From Lachnospiraceae bacterium AC2012 (lineage in GTDB: Bacteria > Bacillota > Clostridia > Lachnospirales > Lachnospiraceae): 64,000 bases of DNA. Where the stretch lies: assembly GCA_000702525.1 (NCBI GenBank), contig JNIN01000001.1, positions 1,932,501 through 1,996,500 of the forward strand, in the 5' to 3' direction. Shown here piece by piece: positions 45,902 to 55,587 of the stretch (its first letter is position 1; every line of letters starts with the position of its first letter). The position numbers were made by a program, and so were the translations under genes. Below the pieces are notes generated by a model. It searched no databases. It was not told where the DNA came from and saw only the letters and a list, made by a program, of their open reading frames with translations.

Positions 45902-47548
45902 TTATTTCTTCTTTTTCTTCATCATAAGAGCAGTTGAAATATTGATAGCTCGGTCTGCGCATCGCTCTAAGTCGGTAGACATATCGGCGAATACGATACC
46001 GGAAGTAGGATCACATTTACCCTTCATAAGTCGAGCGACATGACGGTTTGTGATTTCATCCTGAAGATCATCGATGATATCTTCATTTCTCTCCGCTTCT
46101 GGAAGCTTGGAGAAGTCTTCGTTGGAGAAGATATCGATGGAGAGGTCAATTGCCTTAATCGTAAGTTCTCCCAGTTCTTTCATATCTTTACGAGCCTGCT
46201 TGGAGAGCTTTTCGCCTTCCTTCTGAAGCTTCGTCTTGTATTCTGTAATATTTACAGCGTGATCACTGATACGTTCGAAGTTGGAAGCGATAATGGTAAG
46301 CTTCGATGCTCGGAAAGTATCGGCATCACTTAAATCCATGGCCTTTAATTCAATCAGTCGATCTGTAATATGATGACACAGATAATCGATGATTTCTTCT
46401 GTGGAGTTCACTTCATTCATTAAGTGCTGGACTTCTTTATCGTCTTTCTCAAAGAAGCACTTTAAAGAATTCTCAAGGTTGTCTCTTGCCATCTCACCCA
46501 TACGCTTACATTCGAGTACTGCCTGTCGGATGATGACGGATGGAAGGGTACTGGATGTTGTACTGATATACATCAGACGCTTACCATTTTTCATCTTAGC
46601 TTCTTCTGGAAGTTCAGGAATTAACTTCTCAGAGAAAGCAACAATATGCTTACTAAATGGTGCAAGTAAAAGCACAGCAGTGATAGCAAAGATCGTATGC
46701 GTATTCGCAATCTGACGACCAACATCATTCGGTGATAAGCTCTGAATCAATTCCAGAATCTGTGGGAATATCAAAATCAAAGAGGTAAGTATTCCGGCAC
46801 GAAGCAGGTTGAAAATCAGATTTAAAACTGCAGTACGCTTACCATTTCTGTTGGTTGTAAGACCAGCAAGTAAGTTTGGTGTAACGGAACCGATGGCGGC
46901 ACCAATTACGAGGAATACAGCGGTTTTATAATCTAAGATACCCTGAATCGCGAAGGTCTGGAAGATAACCGTTGAAGATGAGGAACTCTGCAATAATGCA
47001 GTGAAACCAACACCGAATAAAATTGCTAATGCAGGGTTTGATAAGGTTGATAAGAAGCTCTTGAATTCGACACTCTGTGAAAGAGGTTTGATGGCATCCT
47101 TAATCAGACCAACACCTACGAATAACATACCAAAACCAAGGATAATCATACCGATGTATTTTACCTTTGGGTTTTTGATAAATAGGAACATAACGCATCC
47201 GGCGAATAATAGAACCGGTGCAAAAGCTGTTAAATTAAATGCAGTAATCTGCGCTGTGATAGTGGTACCGATATTGGCACCCATGATGACAGCAATGGCT
47301 TCCGGAAGTGTCATAAGGCCGGAATTAACGAAACCAATAACCATCATATCTGTTGCTGATGAACTCTGGATACAAACGGTAACAGCCAAACCAAGAAGAA
47401 TACCGAGAGCGGTATTGCTGGTGGCATGCTCTAAGATAACACGTACCTTGTCACCCGCAGCATTTTGCAAACCGGATGACATGACTGTCATGCCGTATAA
47501 GAAGAGGCCAACGCCTCCAAGTAGCATAAAAAATTCTGTTAAACTCAT
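45902..47548 (-). CDS. Na/Pi cotransporter family protein with PhoU-like domain
   Basis: This 548-residue protein has a NptA-type membrane part (residues 1-~310) with two QSSS repeats, IQSSSATDMMVIGF near residue 60 and LQSSSSSTVIFQTFA near 188. A cytoplasmic PhoU-like helical domain fills ~340-545. This plan fits bacterial Na+-dependent phosphate transporters, though some relatives export. It is transcribed alone and is divergent from 47757. Confidence 0.9.
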   Translation of the reverse strand: MSLTEFFMLLGGVGLFLYGMTVMSSGLQNAAGDKVRVILEHATSNTALGILLGLAVTVCIQSSSATDMMVIGFVNSGLMTLPEAIAVIMGANIGTTITAQITAFNLTAFAPVLLFAGCVMFLFIKNPKVKYIGMIILGFGMLFVGVGLIKDAIKPLSQSVEFKSFLSTLSNPALAILFGVGFTALLQSSSSSTVIFQTFAIQGILDYKTAVFLVIGAAIGSVTPNLLAGLTTNRNGKRTAVLNLIFNLLRAGILTSLILIFPQILELIQSLSPNDVGRQIANTHTIFAITAVLLLAPFSKHIVAFSEKLIPELPEEAKMKNGKRLMYISTTSSTLPSVIIRQAVLECKRMGEMARDNLENSLKCFFEKDDKEVQHLMNEVNSTEEIIDYLCHHITDRLIELKAMDLSDADTFRASKLTIIASNFERISDHAVNITEYKTKLQKEGEKLSKQARKDMKELGELTIKAIDLSIDIFSNEDFSKLPEAERNEDIIDDLQDEITNRHVARLMKGKCDPTSGIVFADMSTDLERCADRAINISTALMMKKKKK

Positions 47549-47756
47549 TTTCCATTTCTCTTTTCAAATTTATAAACTTGCTATCTACTTAAAAATAGCA
47601 AATAATGCGCCTTTTGTAAATGCAAATTTTGACGTAAAGTGCGTTTGAAAATGTGAGGATTTGATGAAATCTGCATGAATTAAGTATATAATGTAACAGT
47701 ATGTGTATAATTCTAGTAAGAGTTATAAGAAATGACAGTAGATAAAGGAGCGAAGT

Positions 47757-48158
47757 ATGAGTAAGAGAAGAAAGAAGAGAGAGAGTAAGATGCCGGTAGT
47801 ACTTGGTGTTCTTGCAGCAATTGTTGTGTTAGGTTGTGTGGGCTATTTTGCGATCTATAGACCGGTAAAGGCGAAAGTGGTAGATAAGGTGGCAGAGAAG
47901 ACCATTACATCTGTAGCAGAACAGGCGGGTGTGGATTCCGATGTTGCTTCTCAGATTTATGACAGTATGTCAGCAGAAGATCAGGAAACCGTACAGGATT
48001 TAATTGAATCTCATGCGGATGCGGATACTGTAAAAGAGGCAGCAGATCTCTATAACAGTGGGGATACTCAGGGACTGAAGGATCTTGCACAGTCAGAACT
48101 GACAGAATCTGAGCAGCAGGAATTATTAGATCTTTACCAGAAGTACGTGGCACAGTAA
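47757..48158 (+). CDS. Small membrane-anchored protein
   Basis: This 133-residue protein has a very basic start (MSKRRKKRESK), one membrane helix (residues ~12-33) and an acidic, helical outside part (SAEDQETVQDLIESHADADTVKEAADLY, then ELTESEQQELLDLYQKY). The end is short of any known family that I can name. AAAGGAG precedes it. It lies 65 bases before hypB copy 1, possibly in the same transcript, but a link in function is unproven. Confidence 0.7.
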   Translation: MSKRRKKRESKMPVVLGVLAAIVVLGCVGYFAIYRPVKAKVVDKVAEKTITSVAEQAGVDSDVASQIYDSMSAEDQETVQDLIESHADADTVKEAADLYNSGDTQGLKDLAQSELTESEQQELLDLYQKYVAQ

Positions 48159-48223
48159 TCATTTCCATCGTTCACATGGAAACGATGGAATTTGATATAG
48201 ATAAGAAAAGGGAAGTATAGACA

Positions 48224-48892
48224 ATGAGCAAAGTAGACATTTTAGAAGTCAAGAAGACAATCCTCGAAGACAATGATGCGGATGCAGAAGTGTTAAGAGG
48301 CGAATTAAAGGAGCAGAAGTTATGTTATCTGAATCTGATGTCCTCACCGGGATCAGGTAAGACAACAACACTTCTTTCCTTATTAAAAGCAATCAATCAC
48401 AGAATCGAAGTAGGCGTTATGGAAGCCGATATCGATTCCGATGTGGATGCCAAGACCATCGCAGATGCCGGATACAAATCCATCCAGCTGCATACAGGCG
48501 GTATGTGCCACCTCGATGCAGAGATGTCCAGACAGGGAATGCGAGGACTTGGATGTGACGATTTGGATTTGGTTATTTTGGAAAATGTTGGTAATCTTGT
48601 ATGCCCTGCAGAATTCGATACAGGCGCCGTGTTAAATGTTGTGATTTTATCGATTACAGAAGGTGATGATAAGCCGCTGAAGTATCCACTCGTGTTTGAA
48701 CAGTGTGATGCAGTGATTATCAACAAAATCGATGCATTGCCTGTGTTTGATTTTGATTTTGACAAGGCGAGAGCGAATATCGCACTTAGAAATGATCACG
48801 CTACGGTGTTCCCAATCTCTGCCAAAACGACAGAAGGCGTGGATAAGCTTGCAGATTGGATTGTAGAGAAAGTACAGGAATGGCAGAAATAG
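48224..48892 (+). CDS. hypB: HypB-like nickel GTPase, copy 1
   Basis: This 222-residue protein is a SIMIBI GTPase of the HypB family, which inserts Ni into [NiFe]-hydrogenase. P-loop SSPGSGKTTT is near residue 40, MEADIDSDVDA near 66 gives switch I, and NKID near 168 binds the base. The metal-site residues are all present: Cys95-His96 in GGMCHLDA and Cys127 in LVCPAEFD. There is no His-rich or CxxCGC N-terminal extension. No other hyp gene or hydrogenase is in the window. A paralogue follows 12 bases later. Confidence 0.88.
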   Translation: MSKVDILEVKKTILEDNDADAEVLRGELKEQKLCYLNLMSSPGSGKTTTLLSLLKAINHRIEVGVMEADIDSDVDAKTIADAGYKSIQLHTGGMCHLDAEMSRQGMRGLGCDDLDLVILENVGNLVCPAEFDTGAVLNVVILSITEGDDKPLKYPLVFEQCDAVIINKIDALPVFDFDFDKARANIALRNDHATVFPISAKTTEGVDKLADWIVEKVQEWQK

Positions 48893-48904
48893 AGGGGTCG
48901 AAAA

Positions 48905-49579
48905 ATGAGCAGTAAAAATGTTAGAGTAATTAGCGTAAACCGTAGTGTTTTCGCAACAAATGATAGAATCGCAGAGGAAACGCGTGAGCAGATGAAGAGA
49001 GACAAGACCTTCTTTGTCAATGTAATGGCAAGCCCGGGAGCGGGCAAGTCCACAACGCTCTTACGTACCATTTCCGAATTAAAAGAAGAATTCAAGATTG
49101 GTGTGATGGAAGCAGATATCGATGCGACTGTTGATGCAGAGAAGATGCAGGCAGCAGGTGTGGATTCCATTCAGGTACATACCGAAGGGGAATGCGCGAT
49201 GAATGCCGGTATGGTGAAGAAGTCGCTAGAGAGTTTCCCATCGGAAGAGTATGATTTGTTATTCCTTGAAAATGTTGGAAACCTCGTATGCCCAGCGGAA
49301 GAGGATACGGGATCTACCATGAATCTGGAGATTTTATCTTACCCGGAGGGGGATGATAAACCACTGAAATATCCACTGATGTTTAGCGTATGTCAGGTTG
49401 TTTTGATTAATAAAATCGATACGAGAGATTACTTCGATTTTGATGACGATGCGGTTGTAGAGCGAATTCATGCATTGAATCCGGATTGCAAGATTTTCTT
49501 CCTATCTGCAAAGACAGGAGAAGGATTTGATGCCTGGGTAGCATATTTGAGAGAAGAAATCAAAGATTATCAGGCTTAG
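48905..49579 (+). CDS. HypB-like GTPase, copy 2, altered metal site
   Basis: This 224-residue paralogue keeps the P-loop (ASPGAGKSTT), MEADIDATVDA and NKIDTRD. The metal motif is changed: it has GECAMNA, so the Cys (97) stays but the neighbouring His of the CH pair is Ala98; Cys129 in NLVCPAEEDTG is kept. Metal binding is therefore probably altered or weaker. GAGGGGTCG-type sequence precedes the ATG. The tandem pair may form homo- or heterodimers or serve different enzymes. Confidence 0.85.
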   Translation: MSSKNVRVISVNRSVFATNDRIAEETREQMKRDKTFFVNVMASPGAGKSTTLLRTISELKEEFKIGVMEADIDATVDAEKMQAAGVDSIQVHTEGECAMNAGMVKKSLESFPSEEYDLLFLENVGNLVCPAEEDTGSTMNLEILSYPEGDDKPLKYPLMFSVCQVVLINKIDTRDYFDFDDDAVVERIHALNPDCKIFFLSAKTGEGFDAWVAYLREEIKDYQA

Positions 49580-49679
49580 ATTGCAATATTTCGTTTTTTG
49601 TATTACATTAAAGTTAGGAATAGTTTGATATGGTTTGTATTGGGCAAATGTATATACGGCTATTAGGAGGAGTGTAGTT

Positions 49680-49970
49680 ATGAAAGCGAGACGTGTTGCA
49701 ATGGATGCCGATATCCAGAAGTATGAGATGGGTAAAGGCATGGAAGATGGATTTGAATTATTTATCGATGTCGTTACGCATGGATGGATTTCGACGGAAC
49801 ATCTCATCCAATATAAGCGTGAAGACGGTAAAATCGTTACTCCATATATTAATCATAGACGTGGAAGAATCTTTATCTGTGATGGTGATTATATTGTTAC
49901 CGATGCGGATGGTACGCGCCATGTTGTAGGCGGAGATAAAGCATTCCAAAGATATGAAGTACTTGAATAA
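49680..49970 (+). CDS. Small protein with PGDYG-like core
   Basis: This 96-residue soluble protein has a core FICDGDYIVTDADGTRHVVG that resembles the PGDYG family (unknown function), near residues 60-80. ATG 49680 is preceded by AGGAGG; the longer frame from 49635 is not supported. It is about 100 bases after the HypB-like gene, followed by a strong terminator. Confidence 0.72.
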   Translation: MKARRVAMDADIQKYEMGKGMEDGFELFIDVVTHGWISTEHLIQYKREDGKIVTPYINHRRGRIFICDGDYIVTDADGTRHVVGGDKAFQRYEVLE

Positions 49971-49980
49971 AAGAGGAAAA

Positions 49981-50016
49981 GCCCTCGTCACCTTTACGGT
50001 GACGAGGGCTTTTTAT
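49981..50016. terminator. Terminator after the PGDYG-like gene
   Basis: GCCCTCGTCACC and GGTGACGAGGGC pair, followed by TTTTTATT. The gene 50016-50552 on the minus strand ends at its edge. Confidence 0.88.
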
Positions 50017-50552
50017 TATTCTTTTTTATGAAGCGAACTTAACGAATCTAGATGATATAGAATATCTATTAGTTTTTTATGCAGAAGGTAGGATTCCATA
50101 TTATTGGCAGATAATTGCATATTGGCCCATTGAGAACCGATTTCTAATGCGTTTTGTTTTTCGGGATGGTATTCAGCCATTATTTCAGAATCTACAATGC
50201 TAAAATCCCCAGTGACAAGTTTTTTGTCATACAGATAACTATTCATTGCGAAGAGTTCTTCTGAAGAGGCGGATTTCATGTCAATATCCTTTGGGTTAAT
50301 TATTTGAGTTTGAGTAAGTTTTCCATCTTTTAAGGTATTTACTTTGTATAACGGTTCATCGGTGTTATTGATTCTATAAATGCGTAATTCAATATCAATC
50401 GGATCTAAGTAGTGACAATGACCGATTTCTTCTGCACTTTCCAATAGTTCTTTTTCATTTAAGATGGAATTGAAATTAATGTTCGAGTTGGTTTTAAGTG
50501 GAGATGCAGATTTATTATTATAGTTGTTTTGTATTAAATTATTAATTTTCAT
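50016..50552 (-). CDS. Unknown protein, Asn-rich start
   Basis: I do not recognise this 178-residue protein. The first 35 residues are Asn/Ser-rich and lack a signal peptide (MKINNLIQNNYNNK). The middle has CHYLDPIDIELRIYRINN, and the end is helical. Base composition is more AT-rich than its neighbours, which could mean transfer. It is alone on its strand, and the start has a moderate ribosome site (AGAGGTT). Confidence 0.6.
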   Translation of the reverse strand: MKINNLIQNNYNNKSASPLKTNSNINFNSILNEKELLESAEEIGHCHYLDPIDIELRIYRINNTDEPLYKVNTLKDGKLTQTQIINPKDIDMKSASSEELFAMNSYLYDKKLVTGDFSIVDSEIMAEYHPEKQNALEIGSQWANMQLSANNMESYLLHKKLIDILYHLDSLSSLHKKE

Positions 50553-50670
50553 ATGTATAACCTCTATATAGTAATATAGGTGGATGTGTATAAAGAGGGC
50601 CTTTGTTATTCGTGGTTAAAACTACAAGGTGATTATACCACACATATATAAAAATGACATATTATATACG

Positions 50671-50708
50671 AAAAAACGTACCCAAATGTAACAAAGGGTA
50701 CGTTTTTA
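50671..50708. terminator. Symmetric hairpin terminator
   Basis: AAAAACGTACCC and GGGTACGTTTTT pair around AAATGTAACAAA, with T-runs on both strands; it follows the L,D-transpeptidase gene. Confidence 0.82.
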
Positions 50709-50719
50709 AAACAGGTTTA

Positions 50720-52210
50720 TTATTCATTAGATTCGGTTGCTACATAAGAGTATGCATTCGAAAGTTTACAAGCATTATTGGTTAGCTGGACAGCTTCGCG
50801 GTAGTAGCAGACAACAGGGGTTCCGGTTTCTACCATGCTGAAAAGTTCCTGCGCTTTATCCGATGGCATATTGACGCATCCGTGGGAGCCGCTTGTCTTG
50901 TAGATGGTTCCACCGAATTCATTTCTCCAGCTTGCATCATGGAATCCGATATTGTAAGCAAATGGCATGAAGTAGCTTACGGCGGATTCGTAATTTTCTC
51001 CAACCAGAGTAGCATCCTTCTGCTTGTAGACAATCTTGAAGATACCGTCAGGTGAACCATTGCCACGGGTTAGATTGCCTGTTACAACATCACAGTCAAA
51101 GACTTTTTCGCCGTCTTTATAGTAGTACATGTGCTGGTTGGTATAGTCAACTTCGATATAAGTGTTTCCAATATCATCGGCGCCGGAATACAGTGCTGTC
51201 TGTTCCCAAACGGGTTCACGCTCGACAGCTTTGCCACCGGCTAAATCGCTGAGTAGTTGTTCCTTTTCGCCGGATTTACTGATAATCCATCCGTAGTCTC
51301 CACCACCGATTTCGACGGTATCACCAAGGGATGTTTTGAAAGAGCGAACATCGCCATAAGTGTTATAGGTGCTGGCAAGATACTGGACGTATTTTGTTAC
51401 GGCAGATTCATCGAGAGAGACATTTAAGTCGTCATCGACGGTAATCATTGCCAGGATTTCTTTGGAGCTAAGCGCTTCATCATAGCCATCGATATCATAA
51501 GTGACGGTGCTTGCCATATAGGAATCGATGGCTGCAGTTGCCTCTTTTATTGCCTCAGAATCCTTGGTGATTTCTGGATTCTCGTAGCAGTTATCAGAAA
51601 GCGTATATTCTTCCAATTGCGCATTTAATGCTTCTAAGATTTCATTATGAACATTGTCGGCGATGACGGTATCACCCATGACTTCGGAAACTACTTCATA
51701 ATCTTTGGACCCGATTTCGATGCTGGCATTTTCCGGTGCGCGCATATTCTCTTCCTGCATAAAGGTCATGTCGTCAATGAGAGATATAGCAGTGTCCTCG
51801 TCAAAGCTGGTGGAGCCTTCTAAGGCATAAGTCTTTTTTGAGAAGATGGCAGCAGGCCATGTCAATGCATTCTGTTCATCAAGAATTTTCGCTTCGTCAT
51901 CGGTAGGGTTATAGGTGTAAGAGATATCCTTACCGAGTATTTTGAAGGTGTCACCATTTCGATCGGTGATGGTCAGCTTATAGTTGTCGACCATATCATT
52001 CATAGCTTTTTCTAAACCATTTACACTTTTGCCACCTACGGATAAGTCCCCAATATAGGTGCCTGGAAGATAGTGGAAATGGAAATAAACACAGCCGAGG
52101 AGATAGAGGATGAGTAGGGCGCCAACGGTCATGCCGCTGATGATCAGTGCGCGATCTCTCTTTTCCTGGCCGGATAAGAAAGTTTTAAATTTTGACATTT
52201 TACGTTTCAT
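50720..52210 (-). CDS. L,D-transpeptidase with PG-binding domains (YkuD)
   Basis: This 496-residue protein has a single N-terminal membrane anchor (residues ~22-42), then a region with two G5/VanW-like peptidoglycan-binding repeats (near 50-130 and 130-230), then a YkuD catalytic domain at ~345-470. The active site is SHGCVNM near 440, with Cys. It should crosslink or anchor peptidoglycan outside the membrane. The start has GGAG eight bases before. Alone on its strand. Confidence 0.88.
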   Translation of the reverse strand: MKRKMSKFKTFLSGQEKRDRALIISGMTVGALLILYLLGCVYFHFHYLPGTYIGDLSVGGKSVNGLEKAMNDMVDNYKLTITDRNGDTFKILGKDISYTYNPTDDEAKILDEQNALTWPAAIFSKKTYALEGSTSFDEDTAISLIDDMTFMQEENMRAPENASIEIGSKDYEVVSEVMGDTVIADNVHNEILEALNAQLEEYTLSDNCYENPEITKDSEAIKEATAAIDSYMASTVTYDIDGYDEALSSKEILAMITVDDDLNVSLDESAVTKYVQYLASTYNTYGDVRSFKTSLGDTVEIGGGDYGWIISKSGEKEQLLSDLAGGKAVEREPVWEQTALYSGADDIGNTYIEVDYTNQHMYYYKDGEKVFDCDVVTGNLTRGNGSPDGIFKIVYKQKDATLVGENYESAVSYFMPFAYNIGFHDASWRNEFGGTIYKTSGSHGCVNMPSDKAQELFSMVETGTPVVCYYREAVQLTNNACKLSNAYSYVATESNE

Positions 52211-52389
52211 AGTTTTTCTCCATGTTTTTACGATGTAATCATTATACTACTCTTATTCTTGGAAAAAAGTGTGATTTTTTATAGAAATTAAGGTTTTCTA
52301 AATAAGATTATTACACATTATGTTATAATAGTTGATAGGTTTTTATTGGAAGGTATATAGACTAGTTTTTGAATGCGAGGTAGAGGGTT

Positions 52390-54054
52390 ATGGAGATCGT
52401 AAAATATAGTGAAGAGATACGTAGCCAGCTTGCGGAGGCAGAGAAGAATCGTTTTACAGATCCGAGAAAGGTGATTCAGATAGGGATGCACCTGGCGGAG
52501 ATTGGTAGAGAGCAGAGAGATGATGCCTTGCAGGGAATGGCTAATTTTTGTATTGGTGATGCCTATTATACGTTGGCAGACGGGGGACAGTGTACCCGTT
52601 ATATCAATCATGCAATTCATGAACTGACGAGAGCGAAGGAATGGCAGAAACTCGGGGAATGTTACAATTTACTGGGGATTCTTTTTGCCCATCAGGGAAA
52701 TACTTCTCAGGCGCTGAGCAGTTATTATAGCGCGATGGAATTGGTGGAAACCTATGGATTGGATTTCCTGGGTGCCATGGTTTATGAGAATTACAGTGAA
52801 CTTTGTGATCGTAGTAATAATGAAGAAGAAGCTTATCGAAAGATTTTGATGGCGAAGTCTTATATTGAAAAGATTCCAAGTCATCCAAGAAAATCCTATG
52901 TACGTGCAGCAATCCTGATTCGTATGATTAAGACGCTCTTAAAATTGGAGCGTATGGAAGAAGTGAAGGTGCGAATCTGGGAGTTGGAGCAGCTTTTGAC
53001 TGCGGAACCGGAACTCAAAAGTGATGAGCAGATCAGTCTGGATTTACAGGTTTTAGATACGTTATGGAAGCATGCGAAAGGTGAGACAGAGGCAGAAGAG
53101 GAGAGTCTTAACAAGACGATGCGGGATTTTGTGAATTGTAGTCATCGAATCGATTTCTTCTGGACTTGTGTGGAACTGATGGCATATATGCTGAAGACTT
53201 GTAGATATGAGCAATTGGAATTTGCGATTGAACAGATGGAAGAGTCTCTGAAAGAGGCTGCGGCATCATTTCCAGATTTACAGGCACATATCAGTCGCTA
53301 TAAAGTAGCTTTGTTGACAAAGCTGGACCGTCAGGATGAATTATTCGAAGAATTAAAACGCTATTATGAATATGAAAATCTGCAGAAGCAGCAGGCCAAT
53401 TCAACGATTGGTCTGTACCTGGAGACACAGAACAGCCTGATGCTCTCTAGAAAGACAAATATGATGCTGCGAGAGCAGGCGGATACAGATGAATTGACGG
53501 GAATTGCGAATCGTCGTCGATTGAATGAAGTTTTGGATGAGACTTTTGAAACGATGTATTCGTCACAGAAGCAACTCGGAGTGCTGATGATGGATGTCGA
53601 TAAATTCAAGGGAGTCAATGATACGTATGGTCATGCGGTGGGGGATTCCTGCCTGAAAGCCGTGGCGCATGCGATGGAACGTTTCCAGGATGTTGGCGTC
53701 TTTTGCGCGAGATATGGTGGAGATGAATTTTTCATGGTATTTCGTGATAAGACGGAGGAGCAGATCAAGCAGATAGGTCGTATGATTAATCTTTCTTTGA
53801 AGGAATATATCATCGATAATCAACTTCCGGAATTTACCGTTTCTATGGGTGTCTGTGTGAATATACCAAAGAATCTGAATAAGCTTTGGGACTTTACTTC
53901 TCTTGCGGATAAAGCACTTTATGCAGTGAAGGACGATGGCGGTAATGGTTTATTAATTGTTAGAAATGAAACGCAGATTGGTATGAGACTGATTCGTAAA
54001 GTAGACGAAATTAATTATTACGAAGTAGAGAAGAGAGGCCGAGCAGAAGCGTAG
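52390..54054 (+). CDS. TPR-containing GGDEF diguanylate cyclase
   Basis: This 554-residue soluble protein has about 350 residues of tetratricopeptide-like helix pairs (GECYNLLGILFAHQGNTSQALSSYYSAM near 95), a linker, then a GGDEF domain from ~375. The active loop is RYGGDEFFMVF and the metal site lies in GVLMMDVDKFK. No RxxD inhibitory site stands at the usual spacing before GGDEF, so product feedback may be missing. TPRs suggest a partner protein. pncB follows 20 bases on. Confidence 0.9.
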   Translation: MEIVKYSEEIRSQLAEAEKNRFTDPRKVIQIGMHLAEIGREQRDDALQGMANFCIGDAYYTLADGGQCTRYINHAIHELTRAKEWQKLGECYNLLGILFAHQGNTSQALSSYYSAMELVETYGLDFLGAMVYENYSELCDRSNNEEEAYRKILMAKSYIEKIPSHPRKSYVRAAILIRMIKTLLKLERMEEVKVRIWELEQLLTAEPELKSDEQISLDLQVLDTLWKHAKGETEAEEESLNKTMRDFVNCSHRIDFFWTCVELMAYMLKTCRYEQLEFAIEQMEESLKEAAASFPDLQAHISRYKVALLTKLDRQDELFEELKRYYEYENLQKQQANSTIGLYLETQNSLMLSRKTNMMLREQADTDELTGIANRRRLNEVLDETFETMYSSQKQLGVLMMDVDKFKGVNDTYGHAVGDSCLKAVAHAMERFQDVGVFCARYGGDEFFMVFRDKTEEQIKQIGRMINLSLKEYIIDNQLPEFTVSMGVCVNIPKNLNKLWDFTSLADKALYAVKDDGGNGLLIVRNETQIGMRLIRKVDEINYYEVEKRGRAEA

Positions 54055-54074
54055 CAGCCTCAAGAGGTAAGATT

Positions 54075-55529
54075 ATGAGGAAAGCACAGTGTGACGAAAG
54101 AAATCTCTCCATGGTGATGGATCTCTATGAGATGACCATGAGCAATGGATATTTTATGGAAGAATGTCAGGATGCAAAAGTTGTATTTGACGTATTCTAT
54201 CGTAAGAACCCGGATGGGGGAGGATTCTCTATCTTTGCTGGATTAGATCAGATTGTGGAATATATTGAGAATTTACATTTCACAGAAGAGGATGTGCAGT
54301 ATCTTAGAGAGAAGCAGATGTTCTCGGAAGGATTTTTAAATTATCTTCAGAACTTTAAGTTTACAGGAGATATCTATGCATTGCCGGAGGGTACGATTAT
54401 GTATCCGGGGGAACCAATCTTAACGGTTGTGGCACCATTGATTGATGCACAGCTGATTGAGACAGCGATTTTATTAGAGATCAATCATCAGTCCTTGATT
54501 GCTACAAAGACAAGAAGAATTGTAAAAGCAGCTGAGGGACGTATGGTTTCCGATTTCGGTGCACGCCGTGCGCATAATATGGATGCAGCGGTTTATGGTG
54601 CAAGAGCAGCATTGATTGGCGGTGCAGCATCGACAGCGACGGTTCTTTCCGGTCAGATGTTTGATATGCCAATTTCCGGAACGATGGCACACAGCTGGGT
54701 TATGTTCTTTGATGATGAATATACGGCTTTCAAAAAGTTTGCAGAGATTTATCCGGATAATTCGATTCTTTTGGTGGATACCTATGACGTCTTGGATTCC
54801 GGTGTTCCAAATGCGATTCGTGTTGCGAAAGAAGTGTTAGAACCAATGGGCAAACGCTTAAAGGGTATCCGATTGGATAGTGGTGACTTAGCTTATCTTT
54901 CCAAGAAGGCACGTAAGATGTTAGATGATGCCGGACTTACGGATGCTATCATTGTGGCATCGAACAGTCTGGATGAATATACGATTCGTTCGCTCGTTGA
55001 TCAGGGCGCTTGTATTGACAGTTTTGGTGTAGGTGAGCGATTGATTACATCAAAGTCAGAGCCAGTGTTTGGTGCAGTTTACAAGCTTGCTGCGGTTTAT
55101 AAGGATGGGGAGTATATTCCAAAAATCAAGGTTTCCGAAAATGTGGAGAAGATTACAAATCCTGGATGGAAACGCTTGTATCGTGTATATGATCAGAATC
55201 ACAAGGCGATTGCCGATGTGCTCGCCTGCCCGGATGAATATTTGGAAGATTTACATGAACTGGATGTTGTAGATCCAATGAAACCATGGAAGAAACGCAG
55301 ATTTGAAAACTGCGATTTTGTATTATTACAGAAGCCGATTTTTAAGGATGGAAAACTGGTTGCCGATCGAAAAACAGTGCATGAGATTTCTGAGTATGTA
55401 CGTCAGCAGTTGGATACGGAAATCTGGGAAGAAGAGCAGCGTTTCGAAAATCCGCATATGCATTACCTCGATATGACGAAGAAGTATTATAAGATGAAGA
55501 CAGATTTATTGGAATCTGTGCGTAGCTAA
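54075..55529 (+). CDS. pncB: Nicotinate phosphoribosyltransferase
   Basis: This 484-residue enzyme makes nicotinate mononucleotide from nicotinate and PRPP in NAD salvage. The family core SDFGARRAHNMDAAVYGARAA near residue 157 and GTMAHSWVM near 203 (with the His that is phosphorylated in this family) are intact, with LDSGDL near 275. ATG 54075 follows AAGAGG. It lies behind the GGDEF gene with 20 bases between, so they may share a transcript. Confidence 0.94.
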   Translation: MRKAQCDERNLSMVMDLYEMTMSNGYFMEECQDAKVVFDVFYRKNPDGGGFSIFAGLDQIVEYIENLHFTEEDVQYLREKQMFSEGFLNYLQNFKFTGDIYALPEGTIMYPGEPILTVVAPLIDAQLIETAILLEINHQSLIATKTRRIVKAAEGRMVSDFGARRAHNMDAAVYGARAALIGGAASTATVLSGQMFDMPISGTMAHSWVMFFDDEYTAFKKFAEIYPDNSILLVDTYDVLDSGVPNAIRVAKEVLEPMGKRLKGIRLDSGDLAYLSKKARKMLDDAGLTDAIIVASNSLDEYTIRSLVDQGACIDSFGVGERLITSKSEPVFGAVYKLAAVYKDGEYIPKIKVSENVEKITNPGWKRLYRVYDQNHKAIADVLACPDEYLEDLHELDVVDPMKPWKKRRFENCDFVLLQKPIFKDGKLVADRKTVHEISEYVRQQLDTEIWEEEQRFENPHMHYLDMTKKYYKMKTDLLESVRS

Positions 55530-55587
55530 TTTTTAAGATTGGTTTCGAAGAAGTAGAAATAGGATAGTAGACTTGGAGAGATAAGAT

